DNA of 42,546 nt from JBAZHE01 sp964547855 (GCA_964547855.1 CAZJPG010000011.1:1-42546); one strand, 5' to 3'; positions 7,576-15,745 are shown, counted from the first letter of the stretch. Numbers and translations are program-made. Notes: generated by a model from the letters alone, not told the origin.

Positions 7576-8658
7576 TTAAATGGGTTGTTGGGATTCATTC
7601 GCCTGTTTGGCGCTTTTTTTCTTCTTAAAATTACTTTCGTCAATGATACGTTTGTAGACTTTTTGATAACCGGAGACCATCTTTTTGACACTGAAGTATA
7701 TTTCAGCGCGCTTGCGGGTCTCTTCGCGGCTGATCTTGTCGATATTCTTGATGGCATTGACCATGTCTTCGACGCTTTTGACCACGAAACCAGTCCTTCC
7801 GTTTTGAATGACCTCTGGTACGGCACCATTGTTCCAACCGATGACCGGCGTTCCGCAGGACATAGCCTCGATCATGACGTATCCGAACTGCTCTTGATAT
7901 TGGGTTGGGAAGAGTAGGGCCTTGGCTCCTTGGAGCCATTTAATCTTATCTTCGACGCCTTGTTCTCCTATGTAGATTATATTAGCTCCATCTATGTTTT
8001 TTTCGATGTGTGAGTGCCAATATCCCTCGTTGGGATAGCTTCTTCCGGCGATTACCAATTTGACTCCAGCCGCCTTGGCGGCCTCGATCGCTAAATGTAC
8101 GCCCTTCTCTTCCGTTAAGCGGCCTAGATAGAAGAAATAATCTTCCGGCACCGGGTTGAAGGAGAACTTATTGGTGTCCACGCCGTGATAGATGTTGGCG
8201 AACCAATTGAGTTCCGGCATCTGCTTCCTTTGCGAGAGGGAGAAAGAGATGTAGTGTAGTTTGCGGTATTCCCTAACGAATGGTTTTAACTCTTCGTCTA
8301 TGGGGGAGTGGACGGATATGGCGATGGGGGTGTCTATGAGGTTGCTTGGAAAAGAGCTTAACAGTGTGAAATGGCTGTGTATTATATCCACGTCAGCGGC
8401 TTGCTCGTAGCATTTAGAGATCAGGAGATTCAGATAAAAATTCTTCTGTCTTTCACTCAACGCTGGCTGACTATTCAAGGCGTTCGGATATACGGAGGTC
8501 AGCTTCGCCTTAGTGATGGAATCACCGGAGGCGAAAAGCGATACCTCGTGGCCTTTCAATGTCAATTCATCGCAAAGCGTTCCGACGTGGCCATATATCG
8601 CAGTATTGGATTCAGTGCTCACCGTATGGAGCGGTGAGACTAATTGGGCTATTTTCAT
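7576..8658 (-). CDS. GT4-family glycosyltransferase
   Basis: This retaining GT-B glycosyltransferase of the GT4 group would transfer a sugar from a nucleotide-sugar donor. The start MKIAQLVSP at 8658 is preferred over an upstream ATG at 8703, because it matches the usual family N-terminus and lies one base after the stop of the preceding gene (TAA-C-ATG), implying translational coupling. The N-terminal acceptor domain carries the family-typical IIHSHF. The C-terminal donor domain has YLGRLTEEKG and the E-x7-E motif EQFGYVMIE at about residues 254-262, then MSCGTPVIG. With this start the protein is 360 aa, and its tail is Lys/Gln-rich. The acceptor is unknown; an envelope glycan or surface protein is plausible. 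Confidence 0.9.
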   Translation of the reverse strand: MKIAQLVSPLHTVSTESNTAIYGHVGTLCDELTLKGHEVSLFASGDSITKAKLTSVYPNALNSQPALSERQKNFYLNLLISKCYEQAADVDIIHSHFTLLSSFPSNLIDTPIAISVHSPIDEELKPFVREYRKLHYISFSLSQRKQMPELNWFANIYHGVDTNKFSFNPVPEDYFFYLGRLTEEKGVHLAIEAAKAAGVKLVIAGRSYPNEGYWHSHIEKNIDGANIIYIGEQGVEDKIKWLQGAKALLFPTQYQEQFGYVMIEAMSCGTPVIGWNNGAVPEVIQNGRTGFVVKSVEDMVNAIKNIDKISREETRKRAEIYFSVKKMVSGYQKVYKRIIDESNFKKKKSAKQANESQQPI

Positions 8659-8659
8659 G

Positions 8660-9886
8660 TTATTTTTCCGATAGTTTCTTAAAGAGGGAGAGATATTGTT
8701 CAAAGACGTTGCTTGCCTCGTGTTTTTTGAATAGTTCGCGCTTTAGTCTTGGCGGTGGATTTTTCCCGGCTATTTTTTTAATCGAGTCGATCGCTTTTTG
8801 CGGGTCATTGAAGTCTATGACCCATTTTTTAGAGTCATATTTTTTGTAGTCGTCTATGAAGCCGACATTTTCCGATATGGCGGTCGGAGTTCCACAGGCC
8901 AAGGCTTCCAATAGAATCGTCGGCGAGACATCGAATTTTGATGGGATTATAACCAAGTCGTTCGATCGACAGAAGTCCTTAACCTCTTCTTTTGTTAGAT
9001 GCCCTATGACATCGATCGATCTTCGATAGCGTTTTTTCAATGACGCCTTAGCTTTAGTGTCTGGAATTACGACCACGGAATGGATCTTCCAAGGCAGTTT
9101 CTTTTTTCTGGCCAATTCGGCGATCTTCGTTATAGCTTCGTGATTTTTTATCCTGTCCCAGCGGGCTATAGTCCCGATGTTGAATTCTTTGTCGTTCCAG
9201 TCGAAGCGGCTAGACTTGTCTTCGTTTCTTTCTTTAAAAAAACTTATATCGACCGGAAGAGGGATTATTAGGCTTTTCTTTCTATTCTTTTGTTTTCCCT
9301 TTAAAACTAAGCCAGTGAAACGTCGACGACTGAAGTCATTGAGGAATATTTCGGCCGTTGCCAGTTCCGAGGACTCCAATTCCATTTTTTTCATCATCTT
9401 GAGTCCGGCCTTGGAAAAGAAGTCTTTATATATATCGAGTTCGACGGTCCATATCCCGGCGTGTTGTATCGCTATGGGTTTTTTTGCTTCATGAGCGGCT
9501 GCTAACAGCACCCAATTAGACAGAGAGAAGCCGTTGAGGAATACGACGTCCGGAGAGAGTCTTTTTATCAGCGAGCTTAATTTTTTTATCGATTCCGAAA
9601 GAGTCTCTCGCGGGTCGATGACTTGTTCTCCCTTAGTGATTGAACTCATGTCTTCGTATGGGATGCGAAGCCTGTAGGCTATCCGGCCGCGTTGATCCTT
9701 GAGTTTTGTCAACGAGGTTTTTTTGACTTTAAGACTGGATTCGATGAGTATTCCTTGCCATTCGTGCTTATCGCCGCTCTCTTTTAAGGAATTAAAAAAA
9801 AGCCGAGCGAAATTCGCCGGTCCTCCTTTGGCTGGTTTTTTGAAATTTGGTACGTTGCAAAGATACTCATTGGTTAGAATTCTCAT
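8660..9886 (-). CDS. GT4-family glycosyltransferase
   Basis: This is a second GT-B glycosyltransferase, upstream of and coupled to the one at 7576. The chosen start gives MRILTNEYL, a common GT4 N-terminus, and 408 aa. An in-frame ATG at 9952 would add a basic 22-residue stretch with no family resemblance, but it lies closer to the predicted transcription start, so it cannot be excluded. The donor-site region reads SKFDVSPTILLEALACGTP at about residues 312-331. The first Glu of the usual E-x7-E motif is Asp here (DVSPTILLE), a tolerated variant. The two transferases probably build one glycan. Confidence 0.88.
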   Translation of the reverse strand: MRILTNEYLCNVPNFKKPAKGGPANFARLFFNSLKESGDKHEWQGILIESSLKVKKTSLTKLKDQRGRIAYRLRIPYEDMSSITKGEQVIDPRETLSESIKKLSSLIKRLSPDVVFLNGFSLSNWVLLAAAHEAKKPIAIQHAGIWTVELDIYKDFFSKAGLKMMKKMELESSELATAEIFLNDFSRRRFTGLVLKGKQKNRKKSLIIPLPVDISFFKERNEDKSSRFDWNDKEFNIGTIARWDRIKNHEAITKIAELARKKKLPWKIHSVVVIPDTKAKASLKKRYRRSIDVIGHLTKEEVKDFCRSNDLVIIPSKFDVSPTILLEALACGTPTAISENVGFIDDYKKYDSKKWVIDFNDPQKAIDSIKKIAGKNPPPRLKRELFKKHEASNVFEQYLSLFKKLSEK

Positions 9887-9977
9887 CAGTCTTGGACTAT
9901 TCGGCGGCCACGCTTTGCGCCCTACCGAAAGTTTTAAGAAGCGGCCATTCATCGTCCAGCGAATAGCTTATGATATA

Positions 9978-10007
9978 ACTATAGTCTCCTTTTTGAATTT
10001 TTGTCAA
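9978..10007 (-). promoter_or_regulatory. Sigma70 promoter of the glycosyltransferase pair
   Basis: On the minus strand, a perfect TTGACA (10007-10002) is 18 bp from TATAGT (9983-9978). Transcription would start near 9971. Confidence 0.7.
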
Positions 10008-10079
10008 AGATTCGCCGACTAATTCCCGGGTTCCGTTCTGTATGCTAATATATTCGATTAGGAGGATAAACAATAATCT

Positions 10080-10733
10080 ATGAATGACACCTTAATAACT
10101 TTCGTTAGACATGGTCAGAACAGTTTTGGCTTAGACGGCACGCCTTGGCATGCCGGGCCGCATCTTAATGCTGTCGGCAAAAAGCAAGCCGATAGGACGG
10201 GGCGATATTTGAGGCCTTTCGCCTTCGACGTAGTCTTATCTTCGGACATGAATCGCGCGGCAGAAACGGCTAAAGCTATCTGTAAATATCAAAAGAAGAT
10301 CGGAGTTAGAAAGATAGTCTTTTGCAGAGAATTAGCCGAACACAATGAGATCGTCTATGGCTATAAAATAAAAAAGAAGGTCAATAAGGACGGGGAGTGG
10401 GTTAAGGCTAAGCGTACAGTCAAGTTCTTTAAAGAGATTTTGAAAAAGTATAAAGGACAAAGGGTGCTGATCGTCGCCCATGGTAATGTGATTCGCGCCT
10501 GTTTCGGCGTTACTATCGGTTTTCCTATCCGCTATTCTCCGGAGATAAATTCTTTCAATTGCTCGATAACGACCCTGGCGATGAGAGAGCAGAAACTTAA
10601 GGCCATATTCAATATTAATTATACCGACCACCTGGGTGAATTTTCTTTCAAGAAAAGACTGGAGCAGGTCAAGTTCATATCGGATTATTCCAAGCTAATT
10701 AATGGTGGGGTTGTCGCAGGTGCTGAAAAATAG
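10080..10733 (+). CDS. Histidine phosphatase (phosphoglycerate mutase-like)
   Basis: This 217-aa protein belongs to the histidine phosphatase superfamily. The phospho-acceptor motif is VRHGQ with His11. The second catalytic histidine is in VAHGNVIRACFG, near residue 132. PFAFDVVLSSDMNRAAETA is the typical substrate-pocket segment. Members include phosphoglycerate mutase and assorted small-molecule or protein phosphatases, and the sequence alone does not decide between them. A strong AGGAGG lies about 14 nt before the ATG, which is longer than ideal. It is divergent from the glycosyltransferase pair and ends at a clear terminator. Confidence 0.9.
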   Translation: MNDTLITFVRHGQNSFGLDGTPWHAGPHLNAVGKKQADRTGRYLRPFAFDVVLSSDMNRAAETAKAICKYQKKIGVRKIVFCRELAEHNEIVYGYKIKKKVNKDGEWVKAKRTVKFFKEILKKYKGQRVLIVAHGNVIRACFGVTIGFPIRYSPEINSFNCSITTLAMREQKLKAIFNINYTDHLGEFSFKKRLEQVKFISDYSKLINGGVVAGAEK

Positions 10734-10743
10734 TTATATTAAA

Positions 10744-10774
10744 CAAAACAAGCCTTAAAATGGGGCTTGTTTTG
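10744..10774 (+). terminator. Rho-independent terminator
   Basis: An 11-bp stem pairs CAAAACAAGCC with GGCTTGTTTTG, right after the histidine phosphatase stop. Confidence 0.85.
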
Positions 10775-10789
10775 TATTTAACCCTCTAT

Positions 10790-10819
10790 TTGACTCAAGG
10801 GGTGTTTTTATATTAATAT
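10790..10819 (+). promoter_or_regulatory. Candidate promoter of the 630-aa repeat protein
   Basis: TTGACT at 10790-10795 is 18 bp from TAATAT at 10814-10819. The predicted leader is about 50 nt. Confidence 0.5.
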
Positions 10820-10874
10820 TTACTGTTATTTAGAGTAATAACAAGGCACATTTAAAAAACAAAAAGGAGCTAAT

Positions 10875-12767
10875 GTGGAAATTAGACTAATTAAGCATCG
10901 TAGGATTCTTCCTTATAAAACCCTTAAATTTTTAGTGAAGATCAATAATATCAAAACTTTCGAACAATATTGGAAGTACAGGGACGCGTTGCCGTCAAAC
11001 GAGAGACGCAAGTGGCCGCATGACCCTCATCGATCATATGGAGGGGAATATTCTTTTGAGGACTTGTTCGGACATGAACGTTATGATTTTCTTAAAATGG
11101 AGGACTGCAGTTTTGAGGAATTTTTGGTCGGTGTCAGGACTTTAGGCATAGCTAGTCACGAAGAATACACTAAAAGCCTTGGCAGGCTCTCAAAGTTGAC
11201 CGGCAAGAAATTCCCTAAAAGTCCATCGCGTACTTTCGGCTCGGCCTATGATCCGAATATTGTTTTTCCCAAGGTCGATCATCATTATCCGTATAGGGTC
11301 GCCAAAAAAATGGTTCAGGAGGCTGGAGTAAAAAGCATCGCTGATTTTTATGCTTGGAGGGCCGGATTGCCAAAGCGTAAGAAAGATAAGATGCCGCAAA
11401 GACCGGAAAAATTCTATAAAGGGGAGTATTCTTTCAAAGATTTTTTTGGAGTAGGTTATTTGCCATCGTCCGAGCTTTCGGAAAAAGTTAAGAAGGTGGG
11501 TTTGAGGAATCGCGACGAGTATCGTGAATATCGCAGCAAATTACCACCGAAAGAACAGGAGCTTTGGCCATATCACTTGACCAGAGCTTATCCGAATATC
11601 AACTTGCGAGTTTTTTTCGGAGTCGATTTGTGGGAATTGAATGGTTTTTATCCGATTGGTGTTTTGTCGAAGAAGGTTAAGCGAGTCGGTCTTTTAAGCA
11701 TTAAGGCCTATATGGATTTTAGACTTAAGATAAAGGACAAAAAAGAGAAGGCGCGTTGGCCGCAGAGACCGGATAAGACATATCCCGATTTCAACTATCT
11801 TAGTTTTTTTGGTGTCAATTCTCCTGAAGATCGTTTTTACTCTTATGATATTTTAAAGATAAAAGTAAAAAACTTCAAAATTCGTGGCAGAGAGGAATAT
11901 CGTGCGTTCAGGAGGGGGATGACGGACAAAAATGAAAAGAGGCGTTGGCCTTCAGTCCCGCGGTCAGTCTATCCGGAATTCTCTCGAGAGGATTTTTTCT
12001 ATCGAGAAGATAAAAGATCCATGACCTTGTCTGAGGTCGTGGTTTTTCTGGAAAGTAAGAAGGCTGTTTATGCCAGCGATTATTCTCGTCTTCAAAAAGA
12101 AGAGCCTTTGCTTCCGCCTCGAAGGAAAATCTTTAACGGGGGGAAGATCAAATGCTCTGATGAATTGTTCAGGTTTCGTTCGAACGATTCTCTCATTAAG
12201 GTCGCAAATCTTTATTACTACAACCTTAAAGAGTTTCGTCGTTTCTTGCGCTTGAACGCCGTTGTTGGGCAAAAAGAATATCTTAAATTTAAACGAGGGC
12301 TTCCGCTTGAAGAAAGAAAGTTCTTTCCTCAAAGACCAAAAGAGATCTATCTTAGGTTTTATGGGGATTTGGACGGAGTCGGTGCGGAAACTAACTTTTA
12401 TCGTTTATGGGGAGAGTTCGGTTCTGCTGCGGAGATGAGTATATCAGTAAGGGCTCTTGGAATAAAAGATCAGCAATCTTTGAGGAAAATGTCGCAGACC
12501 ATACCTGCTCTGTCTGTCGATCCTCGTGTTTTTGAGGATTGGCCAGGCAAGATGCTTGGCTACACCGAAGACGAGGCTTGGGAAATATTTTTTAATGTCT
12601 ATGACCCTTACAAGGATTGTTCGAAGGGTGATGGGTGCGTTGATGATCTTGAAAATGATATTGATCCAGAATTGGCGAGTGTCGAAATTAGTGAAGACTT
12701 CAATGATGACGACATTTCTCGGATGCTGGCATCGATCGGCGATTCCGTTATTTCTTTTGATGATTAG
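10875..12767 (+). CDS. Tandem-repeat protein, phage-integrase-repeat-like units
   Basis: This 630-aa protein consists of roughly nine units spaced about 60 residues apart (near 14-66, 79-132, 140-192, 199-250, 263-314, 324-376, 387-424, 449-500 and 513-560). The consensus is VKK-h-G-hxxxxEYxxaR-x-LP-xxxxxxWPxxPxxxYp-x-f-xxxxFFGV. The form resembles the short unit catalogued as the phage-integrase repeat, but no integrase catalytic domain is present. The tail (about 577-630) is very acidic. No signal peptide or membrane helix is seen. It starts at GTG 10875 behind AAAGGAGC; an ATG two bases upstream is in another frame and hits a stop after five codons. Function is unknown; DNA or protein binding through the repeats is inference. 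Confidence 0.88.
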   Translation: MEIRLIKHRRILPYKTLKFLVKINNIKTFEQYWKYRDALPSNERRKWPHDPHRSYGGEYSFEDLFGHERYDFLKMEDCSFEEFLVGVRTLGIASHEEYTKSLGRLSKLTGKKFPKSPSRTFGSAYDPNIVFPKVDHHYPYRVAKKMVQEAGVKSIADFYAWRAGLPKRKKDKMPQRPEKFYKGEYSFKDFFGVGYLPSSELSEKVKKVGLRNRDEYREYRSKLPPKEQELWPYHLTRAYPNINLRVFFGVDLWELNGFYPIGVLSKKVKRVGLLSIKAYMDFRLKIKDKKEKARWPQRPDKTYPDFNYLSFFGVNSPEDRFYSYDILKIKVKNFKIRGREEYRAFRRGMTDKNEKRRWPSVPRSVYPEFSREDFFYREDKRSMTLSEVVVFLESKKAVYASDYSRLQKEEPLLPPRRKIFNGGKIKCSDELFRFRSNDSLIKVANLYYYNLKEFRRFLRLNAVVGQKEYLKFKRGLPLEERKFFPQRPKEIYLRFYGDLDGVGAETNFYRLWGEFGSAAEMSISVRALGIKDQQSLRKMSQTIPALSVDPRVFEDWPGKMLGYTEDEAWEIFFNVYDPYKDCSKGDGCVDDLENDIDPELASVEISEDFNDDDISRMLASIGDSVISFDD

Positions 12768-12776
12768 TTTTTAATG

Positions 12777-12802
12777 AGCGTGAGATTTCCTCACGCTTTT
12801 TT
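12777..12802 (+). terminator. Rho-independent terminator
   Basis: AGCGTGAG pairs with CTCACGCT around a 5-nt loop, followed by a T-run, just after the repeat-protein stop. Confidence 0.85.
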
Positions 12803-12847
12803 AATTAGTAAAAATAATTATTTGTTATTCGGTTTGCATGTCTCTTG

Positions 12848-12947
12848 NNNNNNNNNNNNNNNNNNNNNNNNNNNNNNNNNNNNNNNNNNNNNNNNNNNNN
12901 NNNNNNNNNNNNNNNNNNNNNNNNNNNNNNNNNNNNNNNNNNNNNNN
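12848..12947. other. Assembly gap of exactly 100 N
   Basis: The round number marks a scaffold join of unknown true size. The gap lies inside the minisatellite: a GGTTTGCATG unit sits just left of it (12831-12840) and the array continues on the right. Confidence 0.97.
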
Positions 12948-13050
12948 CTTGGTTTGCTTGGTTTGCTTGGTTTGCTTGGTTTGCTTGGTTTGCTTGGTTT
13001 GCTTGGTTTGCATGGTTTGCTTGGTTTGCATGGTTTGCTTGGTTTGCATG
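12948..13050. repeat. 9-bp minisatellite (CTTGGTTTG)n
   Basis: Eleven consecutive 9-bp units are visible: seven CTTGGTTTG, then CATGGTTTG alternating with CTTGGTTTG, ending in CATG. The period of nine keeps every frame open, which explains spurious ORFs here on both strands; no gene is called. The stretch 12803-13341 otherwise holds the gap, tRNA-adjacent repeats and a terminator. Confidence 0.95.
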
Positions 13051-13067
13051 CCCGCCTTGGGCGGGTT

Positions 13068-13120
13068 CGACTCCCCAAACTTAACCATCGACAAAAAACA
13101 AAACAGTCCCTTAGTCTGTC
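13068..13120. repeat. Direct repeat, partial copy of the tRNA-Gly downstream region
   Basis: About 53 bp here match 13269-13321 with only a few differences. The copy begins with a tRNA T-arm-like GTTCGACTCCCC, continues through ACCATCGACAAAAAACAAAA, and ends after the left half of the tRNA-Gly terminator. The right half is missing, so this is an incomplete duplication. It is preceded by a CCCGCCTTGGGCGGG hairpin. Confidence 0.85.
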
Positions 13121-13135
13121 TTTCCTTGAAACCTG

Positions 13136-13280
13136 ACGCAGTTGTCGCGGTCACTTCGGCGCCGGATTGCGCCTCGCTCCCTTGCCCAGGGTCAGCGCCT
13201 CCTTCTAGTCGGCGACGCTCGCTTATTCATTTCGGCTTCCGCCTCAATTCATAGCTCGCTTCTGACCTGTTCGACTCCCC
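13136..13280. repeat. tRNA-adjacent repeat, long copy
   Basis: It starts with ACGCAGTTGTCGCGGTC (13136-13152) and ends with TTCGGCTTCCGCCTCAA, CTCGCT and CCTGTTCGACTCCC (13231-13279). The same two ends occur in the short copy at 17734-17800, where about 78 bp of the middle are absent. Both copies sit just beyond the terminator of a minus-strand tRNA. Confidence 0.8.
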
Positions 13281-13294
13281 AAACCTAACCATCG

Positions 13295-13340
13295 ACAAAA
13301 AACAAAACAGCCCCTTAGTCGGGGCTGTTTTGTTTTTTGT
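13295..13340 (-). terminator. Terminator of the lgt and tRNA-Gly unit
   Basis: A perfect 20-bp stem (13295-13314 with 13321-13340) with a 6-nt loop carries A/T-rich outer arms and a GCCCC/GGGGC inner part. It begins one base beyond the tRNA 3' end on the minus strand. Confidence 0.9.
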
Positions 13341-13341
13341 G

Positions 13342-13413
13342 AGCGGGTAAGGGGAGTCGAACCCCTTTGTCCAGTTTGGAAAACTGGCGTAATAACCGTT
13401 ATACGATACCCGC
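13342..13413 (-). tRNA. tRNA-Gly (anticodon TCC)
   Basis: The cloverleaf is complete: acceptor GCGGGTA/TACCCGC, D-stem GTAT/TTAC, anticodon stem CCAGT/ACTGG with loop TTTCCAA, and T-stem AGGGG/CCCCT with loop TTCGACT. The discriminator base is U, usual for bacterial tRNA-Gly. CCA is not encoded, so a CCA-adding enzyme is needed. It lies 78 bp downstream of lgt on the same strand with no terminator between, so it may share the lgt transcript. Confidence 0.95.
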
Positions 13414-13491
13414 AGATTTAACTTTGAGATTTTCAAGCGATGCTCTAGCCTTAAATCGCAAAATTAAATATAACAGAAAGATTTTTAATTT

Positions 13492-14310
13492 TCAAGAGGG
13501 TTCTTTTTTGCTGGTTTTTTTCAAAATTAAGACTATCCAAACGATCGAAGCCAAGAATATTAAGCCACTTAAAACTTGAGGCCAGCGTAATCCGAAGATC
13601 AGCAACGTCTGGTCAAGACGTAAAAATTCAGTTGAAAAACGCAAGGCAGAGTATAAGGCCAGGTATGAAAGTAAGACAATTTTAGGGTTTGATATTTTTT
13701 TGTCGGCGACGCGTATGGCGAGGAACATTAAAATTCCAAAAATAATCAAGTTGCCCAAAGATTCATAGAGAAAAGTTGGGTGGAAGTATTCGGAAGAAAG
13801 AAATTGCAAAGGGCGATGCATTAGGTCTATCGGGATACCCCAAGGCAAATCAGTCGGAGAGCCATAGAGCTCTTGGTTGAAGTAATTGCCCCATCGCCCG
13901 ATGGCTTGTCCTAGTGACACTCCTGGGATCATTAGGGCGGCGGTTAGCCAAAAATCCATTTTTTCCTTTTTGCAAAATATGATCAACGTCAATAGTCCGG
14001 CGATGATAGCTCCATGAATAGCTATTCCTCCTTCCCAGATTTTTATTATATCCAGCGGGTATTTTGAGTAATAGGAAAAATTTATCAATACATGATAGAT
14101 GCGAGCGCCGATGATGCCGAAGATTATGGCATAAAAAGCCAAGTCAAATACTTTGGTCGGCGGCAAGCTGGCACGCTTGGTGAGTTTAACGGCCACGGAA
14201 ATGGCGGCTATGGTGCCGAGCACTATAAATAACCCGTACCAATAGACCTTGAACGGGCCAAAGGAGACTATTACTGCCTGGGGAATAAAAGAGTGAAGCA
14301 GATTGAACAT
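13492..14310 (-). CDS. lgt: Phosphatidylglycerol--prolipoprotein diacylglyceryl transferase
   Basis: Lgt transfers diacylglycerol from phosphatidylglycerol to the lipobox cysteine of prolipoproteins at the outer face of the cytoplasmic membrane. The family signature GRWGNYFNQE is at residues 138-147, and the conserved HGAI is at 99-102. Seven hydrophobic segments are visible, starting at about residue 12. The length of 272 aa is normal. Its presence implies lipoproteins in this cell, although no lipobox protein is obvious in the window. It heads a possible lgt and tRNA-Gly transcript. The start is the first ATG, without a clear ribosome site. Confidence 0.95.
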   Translation of the reverse strand: MFNLLHSFIPQAVIVSFGPFKVYWYGLFIVLGTIAAISVAVKLTKRASLPPTKVFDLAFYAIIFGIIGARIYHVLINFSYYSKYPLDIIKIWEGGIAIHGAIIAGLLTLIIFCKKEKMDFWLTAALMIPGVSLGQAIGRWGNYFNQELYGSPTDLPWGIPIDLMHRPLQFLSSEYFHPTFLYESLGNLIIFGILMFLAIRVADKKISNPKIVLLSYLALYSALRFSTEFLRLDQTLLIFGLRWPQVLSGLIFLASIVWIVLILKKTSKKEPS

Positions 14311-14441
14311 ATTCGATTCTTTTTATTATTATTTATATATTTTGCGCTTTTTAGCCCCAATTAGTCAAATATGCGCATAACATAGTTTTAAAAAAAATTA
14401 TAATGCTATATACTATATACGAAATACATTATACATAATAT

Positions 14442-15518
14442 ATGAATATTAACGACATTAAGGAGATCTCTAATTTTGATTCTGGTCGCGTGGCCGAATC
14501 GATCGTTCTTCTACCTGATCAGATAGCCGACGCGGTTAAGCAGGCTAAAAGAATCAAGTTGCCAACGTCTTATTCTAAGATCGATAAAGTTGTGGTCTCT
14601 GGTATGGGGGGCTCGAATCTTGGTGCTCGTATCATCGCTTCAGTCTTCAAAGAAGACCTTAAAGTGCCATTGTTGATCGAGGCTGGTTATACTGTCCCAG
14701 CTTACGTCGACAAAAAGACTCTTTATATAATATCTTCTTATTCTGGCTCGACAGAGGAACCATTGTCGACTTATGCCGAGGCTAAAAAAAGAAAAGCTAA
14801 GATCGTCGTCGTTACTGCCAAAAATTCCAGTAACCCGCTTTGGGATTTAGCTCGCCAGAATAAGTTGCCGAGTTTTATTTTTGATCCGCTGGCCAACCCC
14901 TCTAAGCAGCCGCGACTAGCTCTTGGATATGCCACTTTTGGTTTCTTGGCTATTTTAGAAAAGGCCGATGTTTTAAAAGTTGGAAACAAAGCTAAGGAGA
15001 AAATTATTTCCGATCTCAAGTCTTCTGGAAAAAAACTCGATATTGGTGTCTTTGATAATTCAGCCAAGCGTCTCGCCCTGGAGCTTTGCGGAAGACAAAT
15101 CTTTTTGGTTGGCGGTGATTTTTTAGAGGGGAGTCTTCATGCTATGCGCAATCAGCTTTGTGAGAATAGTAAGAACGTCGCTTCCTATTTGGTTTTGCCT
15201 GATATGAACCATTATGCCTTGGAAGGCTTGTCTAACCCGTTGGACAATAAGGAGCGCCTTATAATTCTTTCTTTTCGATCGTCTTTATATCGATCGGAAG
15301 TTAGTAAGCGCTTGACCATAACAGAGCAGGTGGCCGAAAAGAACGGTATCAAGGTTGTTAGTTTTGATCTTAAGTCAAAGACAAGGCTTGGGCAAGCCGC
15401 CGAAATTTTACAAGTCGGTAGTTGGATAACTTTTTATTTGGCCTTTCTTAATGGGGTCGATCCGGTCAAAATACCTTGGGTCGATTGGTTTAAGGAAAGA
15501 TTGGCTGAAGATAAATAA
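14442..15518 (+). CDS. Bifunctional phosphoglucose/phosphomannose isomerase
   Basis: This is an SIS-domain sugar isomerase with the bact-PGI_C C-terminal domain. It would interconvert glucose-6-P or mannose-6-P with fructose-6-P. The first SIS subdomain has SGMGGSNLG at residues 53-61 and SSYSGSTEE at 98-106, the sugar-phosphate loops. The C-terminal half has the family-type MNHYALEGLSNP near residue 255. At 358 aa it matches the archaeal/CPR short enzyme rather than classical Pgi. A consensus TATAAT at 14399-14404 lies 38 bp before the ATG, without a good -35. It would supply sugar phosphates for glycolysis, gluconeogenesis and nucleotide-sugar synthesis. Confidence 0.92.
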   Translation: MNINDIKEISNFDSGRVAESIVLLPDQIADAVKQAKRIKLPTSYSKIDKVVVSGMGGSNLGARIIASVFKEDLKVPLLIEAGYTVPAYVDKKTLYIISSYSGSTEEPLSTYAEAKKRKAKIVVVTAKNSSNPLWDLARQNKLPSFIFDPLANPSKQPRLALGYATFGFLAILEKADVLKVGNKAKEKIISDLKSSGKKLDIGVFDNSAKRLALELCGRQIFLVGGDFLEGSLHAMRNQLCENSKNVASYLVLPDMNHYALEGLSNPLDNKERLIILSFRSSLYRSEVSKRLTITEQVAEKNGIKVVSFDLKSKTRLGQAAEILQVGSWITFYLAFLNGVDPVKIPWVDWFKERLAEDK

Positions 15519-15559
15519 TAAATTGACTTTATAAGGCTATTTTGATAATGTATCAGCAT

Positions 15560-15649
15560 ATGTTCAAGAGAAGTGCCGAAATTATTATCGCCATCATTAA
15601 CACCATTATTATTGGTGGTTTTTTGAGGCGCGCTTCCTTGGTAGTCTGA
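15560..15649 (+). CDS. Candidate hydrophobic micro-protein (29 aa)
   Basis: An ATG-to-TGA frame of 29 codons encodes a basic start (MFKRS), a 17-residue Ile-rich hydrophobic stretch (AEIIIAIINTIIIGGFL), and a basic tail (RRASLVV). Nine of the 29 residues are Ile. It lies between a TTGACT...GATAAT promoter candidate (15523-15549, 15-bp spacer) and a strong terminator (15675), so it has its own small unit. No ribosome site is visible; the predicted transcription start is within a few bases of the ATG, so leaderless translation would be needed. It could be a single-pass membrane peptide, an Ile-rich leader peptide, or chance. Confidence 0.4.
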   Translation: MFKRSAEIIIAIINTIIIGGFLRRASLVV

Positions 15650-15674
15650 AAAAGATATAGAAGGAAAAATATAC

Positions 15675-15706
15675 AGAGCCGCCTCTTTCAAGAGACGGCT
15701 CTTTTG
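15675..15706 (+). terminator. Rho-independent terminator
   Basis: AGAGCCGCCTCTT pairs with AAGAGACGGCTCT (12 of 13 positions, shared A/T loop), followed by TTTT. It lies after the 29-aa frame and 40 bp before the 188-aa gene. Confidence 0.85.
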
Positions 15707-15745
15707 TTCTTTGAACAATCCAAAAAATTCAAGAAGGCGGTGTGT

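Noticed and set aside
12948..13050. CRISPR array
   Set aside because: Units of 9 bp without spacers; no cas genes in the window.
12774..13254. Open frames on both strands with LGL, VCL, WFA or KPS repeats
   Set aside because: They are products of the 9-bp minisatellite and the N gap, which keep all frames open; no ribosome site or conserved domain.
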